This document shows positions 1 through 8,888 of a DNA stretch of 56,915 nucleotides, one piece after another. Source of the DNA: Verrucomicrobiales bacterium (GTDB taxonomy: Bacteria; Verrucomicrobiota; Verrucomicrobiia; Verrucomicrobiales; DEV007); assembly GCA_024638765.1 (NCBI GenBank), contig JAHEJT010000014.1, positions 1 through 56,915 on the forward strand, in the 5' to 3' direction. Position 1 is the stretch's first letter. Every line of letters starts with the position of its first letter. Position numbers and translations under genes: made by a program. The notes beneath the pieces were generated by a model, which made no database searches, had not been told where the DNA came from, and was given only the letters and a program-made list of their open reading frames with translations.

Positions 1-1015
<1,015 letters not shown>

Positions 1016-1044
1016 CCGCCGCGCGACCACGAGAGGCGCATGCC

Positions 1045-2211
1045 TCACGCCCGGCCGAAGGACTCGAGGAAATCGCGGAAGAAGGCGACACCATTTTCGA
1101 AATCGGTTATCGAGAGATACTCGTCCTCGGTGTGCGCCTGGGCGATGGAGCCCGGGCCCACGGCTACTGAAGGGATGCCGCCTTCGGCGAGCACGGCGGC
1201 ATCGCAGAACCAGGGGGCGCCGATGCGGGAAGCGCCCGCCGCTTCGAGCTTCCGGATCATGGGGTGCGCCGGATCGGTGGCCAAGGGGGTGCACTCGAGG
1301 ACCGGCGTAACGACGACGTCCGGGTCCTGGCTGCGAAGAAGAGATTCGAGGAGCGCGAGGGCTTTGGCGGGCGGCAAGGAGGGCGTCAGGCGCAGGTCGA
1401 CGACGGTTTCGCAGTGATCGGCGACGATATTGGCCCGTGTGCCGCCGTGGCAGGTGCCGATGTTGACGGTGCTGGCGCCCAGGATGGGATCCGTGAACCC
1501 GGCGAGTTTTTCGCGCAGTTGGAGGTCCATGTGCCGGATCAGCGAACTCATCTTGATGATGGCGTTTTCTCCTTGCTCCGGAGTGGAACCATGGGCGGCT
1601 TTGCCGGTGGTTTCCACGCGAGCCCAGAGGCAACCCTTGTGCGTGGTGACGACGTCGAGTCCGGTGGGTTCTCCGACGATCGCGAAATCGAATTCCCCGG
1701 CGTGTTCGCGGGAAAAGTGGGCGGAGCCCGGCTGCCCGGTCTCTTCTCCCATGAGTCCGGCGAAAGCGACTTCGACGTCCAGCGAGGGAATTCGATCACG
1801 CAATTCATAAATCGCCCAAAGCATGGCGGCCATGGAGCCCTTGGTATCGCTGGCGCCCCGACCGTAAATTCGCCGGTCCCGGAGCTCGCCTGAGAACGGG
1901 TCGATGGTCATGTTGCGCACGCCGACGGTGTCGGTGTGCGGGGCGAAGAGGAGGCGCGGTTTCGAGGTTCCTTCCGCCGCGGGGGAAGAGGGTAACCGGC
2001 CGAAGACGTTGGGCCTGCCGGGGAGCACTTCTTCGAGGGCGACGGTGGCGCCGCAACTCTCGAGAAAGCGGGCGACGAACTGCGCGCAGGCTGCTTCCCC
2101 GCTCCCTTCCGCAGAGGGATCGCCGTCCGGATTGACGCTGGGAATACGGACCAGTTCCTGGAGGAGGGTGACCGCGTCACGCACGGGAGAGTCAGCTCTC
2201 AAAGAGCTCAA
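1045..2211 (-). CDS. M20 family metallopeptidase / deacylase (ArgE/DapE/ACY1 family)
   Basis: Zinc-dependent amide hydrolase of the acetylornithine deacetylase / succinyl-diaminopimelate desuccinylase superfamily; the substrate cannot be fixed from sequence. The core shows LLFAPHTDTVGV (metal-binding His and catalytic Asp), GRGASDTKGSMAAMLW (bridging Asp), AGLMGEETGQPGS (catalytic and metal Glu pair), then IVGEPTGLDVV and the dimerisation domain beginning HKGCLWARVETTGKAAHGS. Length, about 388 aa, is normal. I chose the TTG at 2211, which overlaps the upstream epimerase stop as TTGA and suggests translational coupling; an ATG at 2259 is also in frame but would overlap that gene by 52 bp. Confidence 0.88.
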   Translation of the reverse strand: MSSLRADSPVRDAVTLLQELVRIPSVNPDGDPSAEGSGEAACAQFVARFLESCGATVALEEVLPGRPNVFGRLPSSPAAEGTSKPRLLFAPHTDTVGVRNMTIDPFSGELRDRRIYGRGASDTKGSMAAMLWAIYELRDRIPSLDVEVAFAGLMGEETGQPGSAHFSREHAGEFDFAIVGEPTGLDVVTTHKGCLWARVETTGKAAHGSTPEQGENAIIKMSSLIRHMDLQLREKLAGFTDPILGASTVNIGTCHGGTRANIVADHCETVVDLRLTPSLPPAKALALLESLLRSQDPDVVVTPVLECTPLATDPAHPMIRKLEAAGASRIGAPWFCDAAVLAEGGIPSVAVGPGSIAQAHTEDEYLSITDFENGVAFFRDFLESFGRA

Positions 2212-3182
2212 ACCACCGCCGTGCTTTCCTCCAGGGTCGGCTTGTGGCTCATGAACCATTCCACGTATTTGGGAACCCCTTCCGAGACAGGTGTGCGCGG
2301 CTCGTATCCAAGAAGTTTGCGCGCCTTGGAAACATCCGCGGAGGTAAACGGAAGGTCGCCGGGCTGCTCGGGCAATTGGTTGATAACAGCTTTCTTACCC
2401 ACGGCGGCTTCCACGGTCTGGATCAATTCCTTGAGGGTCACGGTTTGCGAACCGCCGAGGTTGAAGATTTCAAACTTGGGGCCGTCGTATAGCAAGGCGC
2501 CTTCGACACCTTGGACTATGTCGTCAATGTAAGTGTAATCGCGGCTGGTGGTGCCGTCCCCGTACTGCTCGATGGGATGTCCTTCGTCGATGAGGCGCGT
2601 GAACTTTGAAATAGCGAGGTCGGGGCGCTGGCGCGGTCCGTAGACAGTGAAAAAACGGAGGCAAACCACGCGCAAGCCGTAAAGGTGCGCGTAATTGGAG
2701 CAAAGTTGTTCTGCCGCGAGCTTGGAGGTGGCGTAAGGACTGATGGTCCGGTCGATGAGATCGGATTCAGAAAAGGGAGGGTTTTTGTTGAGGCCGTAAA
2801 CCGAAGAACTCGAAGCGAAGATAAGCCGTTCCACCCCGGTGTTGCGGCTTGCTTCGAGGACGTTAAAGGTGCCTCCGATGTTGGTGGAAAGATAAAGTTC
2901 CGGTTCTTTGATGGAAGGCCGGACGCCGGCACGAGAGGCGAGGTGGATGACAGTGTCAAATTCCCCGTCGTGCAGCAGGCGGGTCACCTTCTCTTTATCC
3001 CGGATGTCCCCCTCGACGAGCGCGATCTTGTCCTGGACTTCCGCAAGGTTGGCGCGCTTGATATCGGGCCGGTAAAAGTCGTTGAAATCGTCAAAGACGG
3101 TCACCTGATGCCCGCGGTGGACCATGCTCTCGACCGTGTGAGATCCAATGAATCCGGCGCCGCCTGTGATCAGAATTTTCAC
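2208..3182 (-). CDS. NAD-dependent sugar-nucleotide epimerase/dehydratase (SDR family)
   Basis: Extended short-chain dehydrogenase of 324 aa, most like UDP-glucuronate/UDP-glucose 4-epimerases that supply precursors for surface polysaccharides. The N-terminus MKILITGGAGFIGSHTVE is the GxxGxxG NAD-binding loop. ASSSSVYG is the catalytic Ser/Thr region, and YATSKLAAEQL carries the Tyr-x-x-x-Lys catalytic pair. FFTVYGPRQRPD and the YGDGTTSRDYTYIDDIV segment are typical of the substrate domain. Its stop overlaps the M20 start by 4 bp, so the two are probably one operon. The exact sugar is not determinable; manC and the glycosyltransferases elsewhere in the window fit a polysaccharide role. Confidence 0.9.
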   Translation of the reverse strand: MKILITGGAGFIGSHTVESMVHRGHQVTVFDDFNDFYRPDIKRANLAEVQDKIALVEGDIRDKEKVTRLLHDGEFDTVIHLASRAGVRPSIKEPELYLSTNIGGTFNVLEASRNTGVERLIFASSSSVYGLNKNPPFSESDLIDRTISPYATSKLAAEQLCSNYAHLYGLRVVCLRFFTVYGPRQRPDLAISKFTRLIDEGHPIEQYGDGTTSRDYTYIDDIVQGVEGALLYDGPKFEIFNLGGSQTVTLKELIQTVEAAVGKKAVINQLPEQPGDLPFTSADVSKARKLLGYEPRTPVSEGVPKYVEWFMSHKPTLEESTAVV

Positions 3183-3311
3183 CTCGTGGAACCTATCCTA
3201 TGCATTTCAAGAGCGGCAAGCAAAACTTAGAATGGCGGAGACCGGCTGAAAAGAAGGTCCACCAGGGGTCTCGATGCCCTTGAAATCAAGCGATTTGGAG
3301 GGAAAAAGCTG

Positions 3312-3340
3312 TTGACACCCTCCCGGCGCATTGCGATAAG
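3312..3340 (+). promoter_or_regulatory. Sigma-70-like promoter for the KKETVR protein
   Basis: TTGACA at 3312-3317, a 17-bp spacer, then GATAAG at 3335-3340. The predicted start of transcription is about 40 nt upstream of the ATG at 3390. The perfect -35 and optimal spacing make this one of the best promoters in the window. Confidence 0.6.
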
Positions 3341-3389
3341 AAAAGAGGAAGTTTATAAAATTCCCGTGTACCATCTAAAATTTTAGCGA

Positions 3390-4022
3390 ATGAGTGACGC
3401 TGACGATAAAGCCCGGAAGCCACCTCCCCCTCCCAAGCCGACCCCGAAGACCTCGACGGTCCCCTTGAAGAAAGAGACGGTGCGCATCACCCTCAAAGCG
3501 AAGCCGCCGGGCTCCGGTGATACGGCGACGGTGCCGCCAATTGCGCCGATGGCACCCGGCGCCGACAAAGGCGGTGAGGAAGGGAAGACCGCCACCGTTC
3601 CCGTGGATCAAGACAAGACCGCCACCGCGCCGGTCGCAGGTGGTCAGGCTCCGCCCGCTCCCGCAGGCGCCAAGACCATTCCGCTGGTAAAGCCCCCGGG
3701 ATCTCCCAAGGCGCCGGCCGCGGCGAAGACGATTCCCCTGGCCAAAGCGCCGGGAGGAGGAGCTCCGCAGGTCGGGAAACGCACGACGCCGTTGCAGCCC
3801 ACCGCCGGCGCCGTCAAACCCTTGCCTAAAGCCACGGTGCAGTTGCAGAATGCCGCCGGCGCCGCCGCGCCTGCCGCGTCGATACAACGCGGCGTCGAGA
3901 CCGGCAGCCTCGGGGCGGTCGAAGAAGATCAGGAAGAAACTGGAATCATGCCCATTGCAATTGCTGTGCTTGTGCTCGCCATCATCGTGCTGGTGATCGA
4001 GTTGCTCACAAAGCTGGCCTAG
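3390..4022 (+). CDS. Pro/Ala-rich C-terminally anchored protein with KKETVR motif
   Basis: 210 aa, no assignable enzyme domain. The N-terminal about 30 residues are charged and proline-rich and contain VPLKKETVRITLKAKPP. The middle (about 35-170) is low-complexity Ala/Pro/Lys/Thr with iterated (K/T)T(I/V)PL-like words such as AKTIPLVKPP, AKTIPLAKAP and RTTPLQP, the kind of Thr-containing repeat that often serves as a binding or phosphorylation site. Residues about 188-208 (IMPIAIAVLVLAIIVLVIELL) form a single transmembrane helix at the extreme C-terminus, so the bulk probably faces the cytoplasm as a tail-anchored protein. I recall similar KKETVR proteins from Verrucomicrobiota; the function is unknown to me. 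It has its own promoter. Confidence 0.75.
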   Translation: MSDADDKARKPPPPPKPTPKTSTVPLKKETVRITLKAKPPGSGDTATVPPIAPMAPGADKGGEEGKTATVPVDQDKTATAPVAGGQAPPAPAGAKTIPLVKPPGSPKAPAAAKTIPLAKAPGGGAPQVGKRTTPLQPTAGAVKPLPKATVQLQNAAGAAAPAASIQRGVETGSLGAVEEDQEETGIMPIAIAVLVLAIIVLVIELLTKLA

Positions 4023-4120
4023 CGCCCGCCCCCCCGGTCTGAGCTGACGCGCCGGCGAGCCATGCGGCCTTTCGCCGGATGACTTTCCGTCCTCCCTCAA
4101 GTGCCCGCGGTGGCCTTGGC

Positions 4121-4149
4121 TTGACAGTCCTTCGACGCACACCGATATA
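4121..4149 (+). promoter_or_regulatory. Sigma-70-like promoter for trxA
   Basis: TTGACA at 4121-4126, a 17-bp spacer and GATATA at 4144-4149, about 75 nt upstream of the trxA start codon. The -35 box is perfect. Confidence 0.6.
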
Positions 4150-4222
4150 GGTAAGCGCATCGCCGACGACTCATCCCGGCCGAAGTCCGGCGGCTATTCA
4201 ACCAAACTCATCCCTCCCTGCC

Positions 4223-4552
4223 ATGGCTCACGAATCAATTGTCACACTTACTGAAGAAAACTTCTCCGAAGAAGTGGAGAAGGCGTCCGTCCCTGTGCTC
4301 GTTGATTTCTGGGCGGAATGGTGTGGTCCCTGTAAAATGATCGCGCCGATTCTCGATGAGATCGCGGAAGAAAAAGGTGCGGCGGTTAAGATCGCCAAAC
4401 TCAACGTCGACGACAACCAGAGTCTGGCGGCAAAGTTCAACGTGCGATCCATCCCGACCCTCCTCTTTTTCAAGGGAGGCGAAATTGCGGACCAGGTGGT
4501 GGGACTCACTCCCAAGGAGGCCTTGAGCCAAAAACTCGAAGCCTTGGTTTAG
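4223..4552 (+). CDS. trxA: Thioredoxin
   Basis: Cytoplasmic disulfide reductase of 109 aa, the standard length. It has the WCGPC redox centre in VDFWAEWCGPCKMIAP, the following KLNVDDN strand, and the cis-proline SIPTLLFF with the terminal KGGE turn. There is no signal peptide. It is transcribed alone from a good promoter and ends 23 bp before the convergent rdgB stop, with no obvious terminator between them. Confidence 0.96.
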   Translation: MAHESIVTLTEENFSEEVEKASVPVLVDFWAEWCGPCKMIAPILDEIAEEKGAAVKIAKLNVDDNQSLAAKFNVRSIPTLLFFKGGEIADQVVGLTPKEALSQKLEALV

Positions 4553-4575
4553 AACAGTCCGATCGCTCCCCCTGG

Positions 4576-5184
4576 TTACGCGTGAAGATGGCCCGGGAGC
4601 GCCTTGCGCACCTGCTCCAGGGCCCGGGCGCGATGACTCAGCGAATTTTTCACTTCCGCGGGCAACTGGCCGAAGGTTTCGCAATAGTTTTCCGGGATGA
4701 AGAGGGAATCGTATCCGAAACCGCCTTCCCCTTTTTCTTCGTTGGCGATGATGCCCTCGACCGCGCCCTCGAAGACGCCCAATTTATTCCCTCCCCGGGC
4801 CAGCACCATGACGCAGCGGAATCGGGCTGAACGCGCTTTGCCGCGCGCACCGGCGCGCGTGATTTCATCGAGCAATTTGCGCCGATTATCCACGTCCGTG
4901 GCGGCTTTGCCAGCGTAGCGCGCCGAGTAGACGCCCGGGGCACCATGGAGGGCATCGACTTCCAGCCCCGAGTCGTCGGAGAGGACCATTGACTCCGGCC
5001 CGAGGGCCGCACTGACCTCGAGGGCTTTGATGGCGGCATTCTCTTCGAACGTGGTCCCGGTTTCCTCGGGGGGAGAAATTTCCGGATGGGCGCGCAGATC
5101 GGAGACCTCGTCAATCAGGTCGCCCAGCATGATGCGGATCTCTTCGGTCTTGTGCGCATTCCCGGTGGCGATGACAAGGCGCAT
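4576..5184 (-). CDS. rdgB: RdgB/HAM1 family non-canonical purine NTP pyrophosphatase
   Basis: Hydrolyses ITP, dITP and XTP to monophosphates to keep deaminated purines out of DNA and RNA. The 202-aa protein has the diagnostic start LVIATGNAHKTEEI, the metal-binding MVLSDDSGLEVDALHGAPGVYSAR segment (SDDSGL motif), GEGGFGYDSLFIP, and the final SHRARAL with the substrate-contacting SHR. These are all family hallmarks. It converges on trxA. Confidence 0.95.
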   Translation of the reverse strand: MRLVIATGNAHKTEEIRIMLGDLIDEVSDLRAHPEISPPEETGTTFEENAAIKALEVSAALGPESMVLSDDSGLEVDALHGAPGVYSARYAGKAATDVDNRRKLLDEITRAGARGKARSARFRCVMVLARGGNKLGVFEGAVEGIIANEEKGEGGFGYDSLFIPENYCETFGQLPAEVKNSLSHRARALEQVRKALPGHLHA

Positions 5185-5252
5185 GGCGGAGGATTAAATC
5201 ACAATGCTTGAGCGAAACGAAGTGAAGCTTTGTCCTATGGCGGAGCGAAGCC

Positions 5253-5275
5253 GCAGAGCCCGCCCAGCGGGATAA
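5253..5275 (+). repeat. REP-like GCAGAGCCYGC palindromic repeat, copy 1
   Basis: Copy of a short dispersed element whose core is GCAGAGCC(C/T)GC-N3/4-GC(A/G)GGATAA, with an internal stem (CCCGC/GCGGG here). It is preceded by CGGAGCGAAGCC, also found before the copy at 21121. Other copies are at 12101, 21121, 21280 and, inverted, 23495. All lie between genes. Confidence 0.6.
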
Positions 5276-5396
5276 ATAGACACGAATATGCACGAATGAT
5301 TTGGGCGACCCCCGGTCCACATCCGCCCAGCGGGAGTTTGCATTGCGGTGTGCCCGTCGCCTCGGCATTGAGGGAAAACCTGCTAATACCCGAAAA

Positions 5397-5425
5397 ATTA
5401 GTGTCCATTAGTGTCCATTCGTGGT
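5397..5425. repeat. AATTAGTGTCCATTAGTGTCC-type intergenic repeat
   Basis: Directly repeated TTAGTGTCCATT words followed by TTCGTGGTTCTT just upstream of leuS. The reverse-complement vocabulary (GAATGGACACGAAT) occurs upstream of tyrS at 11936-11962. It is probably a dispersed degenerate repeat that has come to lie in the leuS leader. Confidence 0.45.
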
Positions 5426-5453
5426 TCTTTCCTCTTCTTGTCTGGACGTGGCG

Positions 5454-8096
5454 ATGAGCGAACGGCGCAAGCAGTATCCCTTCGACGAGATCGAACCCAA
5501 GTGGCAACACTATTGGGAAACGCACGCGTCATTCCGGACGCCGAATCCCGGCGACAGTGACTTCGATTCCACGCGGCCGAAGTTTTACGTGCTCGATATG
5601 TATCCTTACCCCAGCGGGCAGGGATTGCATGTCGGGCATCCCGAGGGGTACACCGCAACTGATATCGTGGCGCGCTACAAGCGCAAGAAAGGCTTCAATG
5701 TCCTCCACCCGATGGGCTGGGATGCGTTCGGTCTGCCCGCGGAACAGCATGCGATCAAGACCGGCGAACATCCGCGGATCAACACGGAGAAAAACGTCGC
5801 CAACTTCCGCCGCCAATTGAAGCGGATCGGTTTCTGTTACGATTGGGCCCGGGAGATCAACACGACCGATCCTGCTTACGTGAAGTGGACCCAGTGGATC
5901 TTTCTGCAGCTTTACCACAGTTATTTCGACGCTGAAGCCGGCAAAGCCAGGCCGGTCAAAGAATTGCAAGCCAAGGGATGGACGCGCGATCAAATCGACT
6001 CGGTCCGGCTCGCTTACGTCGATGAAATCCCGGTCAACTGGTCGCCCGACCTGGGCACGGTGCTTGCCAACGAGGAAGTGGAAGAATGGCGATCAAAAGG
6101 CCACACCGTGGAGCGGCGGCCGCTGCGCCAGTGGATGCTGCGAATCACCGCCTTTGCGGAGAGACTTCTCGATGAGTTGGAGGGACTCGATTGGCCCGAG
6201 GGAATCAAGCTGTTGCAAAGCAACTGGATTGGACGCTCGGAGGGAGCCGGTGTCAGATTCCAGGTGTCAGGGCAGGAGGAGGTAATCGACGTTTTCACGA
6301 CCCGGCCGGACACGCTATACGGCGCCACTTACATGGTGCTGGCGCCCGAGCATCCTCTCGTCGACGAGATTACAACGCCGGCGCAGCGGGATGCGGTGGA
6401 AGACTACCGCCGGGGATGCGCCTCCAAGTCCGAACTCGAGCGCACCGAACTGGCCAAGGAAAAGACGGGGGTCGATACCGGCGGATTCGCGGTGAACCCC
6501 GTGAACGGCGAGGAGATACCCGTGTGGATCGCGGATTACGTGCTCATGAGTTACGGCACCGGCGCCATAATGGCCGTGCCGGCGCACGATGCGCGCGATC
6601 ACGAATTCGCGACCGAGTTCGGATTACCCATTCTCGAAGTCGTGCGGCAGGAAGAGTCGACGGTCGACAGTCCACGATCCACCGCCGATGATTCCGAGGA
6701 CCGGGGCTGCTTTACCGGCGAGGGCGTCGCGATCAATTCCCCCTTGTTCGACGGGTTGCCGACGCCCGAGGCCAAAGCAAAGATCACCGCCTGGCTGGAG
6801 AAGAAGGGGTTAGGGGAGAAAACCGTCAATTACAAGTTGCGCGACTGGCTCTTCAGCCGGCAGCGATATTGGGGCGAACCCTTTCCCATCCTCTGGGAAG
6901 ACGGCCGGCATCACGCCGTCGACGAGGGCGAGTTGCCGGTGGTGGCGCCTGAGATGGAGGATTACAAACCCACCGGCAGCCCGGAGCCGCTTCTCTCGAA
7001 GGCGGTGGAGTGGGTGCGTTATGCGGACACGGTGCGCCGCGAGACCAACACGATGCCGCAGTGGGCCGGCTCCTGCTGGTATTACCTGCGCTTTTGTGAT
7101 CCCGGCAACGACGCGCGATTGGCGGGCGAGGAAGCGGAGCGTTACTGGATGACGGGCGAGTCGCCCGGGACTGATGCGGCTGGCGCCGCGGGCCGGGGGG
7201 CAAATAACCCGGGAGGGGTAGATCTCTACATCGGCGGCACCGAGCACGCGGTGTTGCACCTGCTTTACGCGCGTTTCTGGCACAAGGTGCTTTACGACCT
7301 GGGGCACGTCTCGACGCCGGAACCGTTTCAGAAACTGGTCAACCAGGGACTGATCCTGGGCGAAGACGGCCAGAAAATGTCCAAGAGTCGTGGCAACGTG
7401 GTCAATCCCGACGATGTCATCGAGGATTACGGGGCCGATTCCCTGCGCTTGTTCGAAATGTTCATGGGTCCGCTGGAACAGGTAAAACCCTGGAGTACCA
7501 AGGGCGTGGAAGGCGTCTACCGATTTCTGGCGCGCACCTGGCGAGTGTTCATGCACTCGGATCAGGAGGGCAACTGGGGGCTCTCCGACAAGATCCGCGA
7601 TTGCGAGGCCACCAAGGGACAACTCACCGTGCTGCACCGCGCCATTAAAAAGGTCACCGGAGACATCGAATCCCTGAGTTTCAACACGGCGATCTCCGAG
7701 ATGATGAAGTGTGTCAACGAGTTCACACAGGCGGAGCAATTGCCGGCGCGCGAGCTGGCGACGTTCTTGCATCTTTTGAATCCTTTTGCGCCGCATATCA
7801 GTGAGGAGTTGTTTTCGCAGCTCGGGGCGCGGTTCCCCAATTACGCCAGCGGACTCCTGGCCCACCAGCCGTGGCCGGATCATGACGAAAGTTACCTGGT
7901 CGAAGACGAGATCCAGCTGGTGATCCAGGTCAACGGCAAGGTGCGCGACCGCATCCTGGTAAGCGCAGAGGCGACCGAGGAAGATTTGAAGGCCCTGGCG
8001 CTGGAAAGTGAAAAAGTGAAGCAGTTTGCTGACGGCAAGACCGTCCGCAAAGTGATCGTGGTGCCCGGGAAACTCATCAATATCGTGGTGGGCTGA
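5454..8096 (+). CDS. leuS: Leucyl-tRNA synthetase
   Basis: Class I synthetase of 880 aa that charges and proofreads leucyl-tRNA. The HIGH-type motif is in [17 protein letters not shown], the CP1 editing domain includes [15 protein letters not shown] and the [18 protein letters not shown] aspartate loop, the catalytic core resumes with [17 protein letters not shown], and [12 protein letters not shown] is the KMSKS loop. A C-terminal anticodon and tail domain follows. I chose the ATG at 5454 ([17 protein letters not shown]), since an upstream GTG frame adds only 11 non-conserved residues. Around residues 402-418 there is an unusual hydrophilic Ser/Asp-rich stretch ([18 protein letters not shown]) whose DNA resembles intergenic repeat text. 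Confidence 0.97.
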   Translation: MSERRKQYPFDEIEPKWQHYWETHASFRTPNPGDSDFDSTRPKFYVLDMYPYPSGQGLHVGHPEGYTATDIVARYKRKKGFNVLHPMGWDAFGLPAEQHAIKTGEHPRINTEKNVANFRRQLKRIGFCYDWAREINTTDPAYVKWTQWIFLQLYHSYFDAEAGKARPVKELQAKGWTRDQIDSVRLAYVDEIPVNWSPDLGTVLANEEVEEWRSKGHTVERRPLRQWMLRITAFAERLLDELEGLDWPEGIKLLQSNWIGRSEGAGVRFQVSGQEEVIDVFTTRPDTLYGATYMVLAPEHPLVDEITTPAQRDAVEDYRRGCASKSELERTELAKEKTGVDTGGFAVNPVNGEEIPVWIADYVLMSYGTGAIMAVPAHDARDHEFATEFGLPILEVVRQEESTVDSPRSTADDSEDRGCFTGEGVAINSPLFDGLPTPEAKAKITAWLEKKGLGEKTVNYKLRDWLFSRQRYWGEPFPILWEDGRHHAVDEGELPVVAPEMEDYKPTGSPEPLLSKAVEWVRYADTVRRETNTMPQWAGSCWYYLRFCDPGNDARLAGEEAERYWMTGESPGTDAAGAAGRGANNPGGVDLYIGGTEHAVLHLLYARFWHKVLYDLGHVSTPEPFQKLVNQGLILGEDGQKMSKSRGNVVNPDDVIEDYGADSLRLFEMFMGPLEQVKPWSTKGVEGVYRFLARTWRVFMHSDQEGNWGLSDKIRDCEATKGQLTVLHRAIKKVTGDIESLSFNTAISEMMKCVNEFTQAEQLPARELATFLHLLNPFAPHISEELFSQLGARFPNYASGLLAHQPWPDHDESYLVEDEIQLVIQVNGKVRDRILVSAEATEEDLKALALESEKVKQFADGKTVRKVIVVPGKLINIVVG

Positions 8097-8115
8097 CGGG
8101 GGGCCTGCGGAACGT

Positions 8116-8170
8116 AGCTGCGGCATCCAGCCGCAGAGGTGGTCCGGCACTGCGGCAGGACGCCGCAGCT
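8116..8170. repeat. Palindromic AGCTGCGGC element, copy 1
   Basis: AGCTGCGGC at 8116-8124 is the exact inverted repeat of GCCGCAGCT at 8162-8170, with two internal sub-hairpins (GCTGCGG/CCGCAG and TGCGGC/GCCGCA). A second, diverged member of the family lies at 10699-10745. It sits between leuS and the thioredoxin-like gene and could fold in the mRNA as a cloverleaf-like structure. Confidence 0.65.
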
Positions 8171-8226
8171 CCTATTCAGAAATTAATTTGAAGGAACAGG
8201 CGCGACCCGCCGTCATACAGAACATC

Positions 8227-8820
8227 ATGAAAAAGCAGTACTCGATGACACGCATGGTCCTGGCCTTGGGAGCAATCACGGCCATGGTTGCATTGATCAA
8301 GTCCCCTGTGGTTGGTCGCGAATTAAAGAGCGAGCGCGCGACGACCGGGGTCGCCGGGCTCTTGGAAGGCAAACTGGTAAAACCGGACGCGGGCAGCGAT
8401 TTCAAACCCGTTTCCCTGGACGCAAAAGATGCTCCCGAGTATTACGCGGTCTATTTCTCCGCGCACTGGTGTGGCCCTTGCCGGGCGTTTACCCCGGAAC
8501 TCGTGAAGTTTTACGAGTCGCGGAAAGCCCGCGGCGCAAACTTTGAAGTCATTTTCGTAAGCCGGGATCACAACCAGAAAGCGATGCACGAATACATGAC
8601 CGAGGCGCGCATGCCGTGGCCGGCGCTGAATTTTTCCGATCGAGAGTCCACCACTGCGCTGAGCCGGCACGCGGGTCCAGGCATTCCCTGCCTGGTGATT
8701 CTCGATGCCGAGGGCAAAGTGGTGGCGCACAGTTTTCGGGATGGCGATTATCTGGGCCCAGTTTATCCCCTCCAGGTCCTCGATAAACTGCTCGAGAACG
8801 ATCGTGCTCCCAGCGTATGA
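8227..8820 (+). CDS. Secreted or membrane-anchored thioredoxin-like (nucleoredoxin/TlpA-type) protein
   Basis: 197 aa. The N-terminus MKKQYSMTRMVLALGAITAM is a basic region plus hydrophobic segment, which suggests export or a membrane anchor. The fold begins AVYFSAHWCGPCRAFTPEL, with a WCGPC redox centre, continues with VIFVSRDHNQKAMHEYM (the VSxDxxxxxxxxY pattern of nucleoredoxin/tryparedoxin proteins), and has the cis-proline GIPCLVILDAEGKVV. I expect a periplasmic disulfide reductase or thiol-exchange protein; the partner is unknown. I used the ATG at 8227 rather than an upstream TTG because it places the signal segment correctly. Confidence 0.85.
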   Translation: MKKQYSMTRMVLALGAITAMVALIKSPVVGRELKSERATTGVAGLLEGKLVKPDAGSDFKPVSLDAKDAPEYYAVYFSAHWCGPCRAFTPELVKFYESRKARGANFEVIFVSRDHNQKAMHEYMTEARMPWPALNFSDRESTTALSRHAGPGIPCLVILDAEGKVVAHSFRDGDYLGPVYPLQVLDKLLENDRAPSV

Positions 8821-8888
8821 GCCCTGGGCACAGGCGCCCGCGGAGCAACTGCTTGTGAGCGCTTCCCGGATCTGTTAAGTCCGGGGAT

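Noticed and set aside
3375..4160. 261-aa minus-strand frame opposite the KKETVR gene
   Set aside because: It is a Gly/Arg-rich shadow of the GC-rich Pro/Ala coding sequence with no hydrophobic core or motif, while the plus strand has promoter, start and TM anchor.
6249..6272. GGTGTCAGATTCCAGGTGTCAGGG as a repeat insertion in leuS
   Set aside because: The encoded VRFQVSGQ aligns with the normal loop before [11 protein letters not shown] in LeuRS, so it is probably native sequence resembling the repeat by chance.
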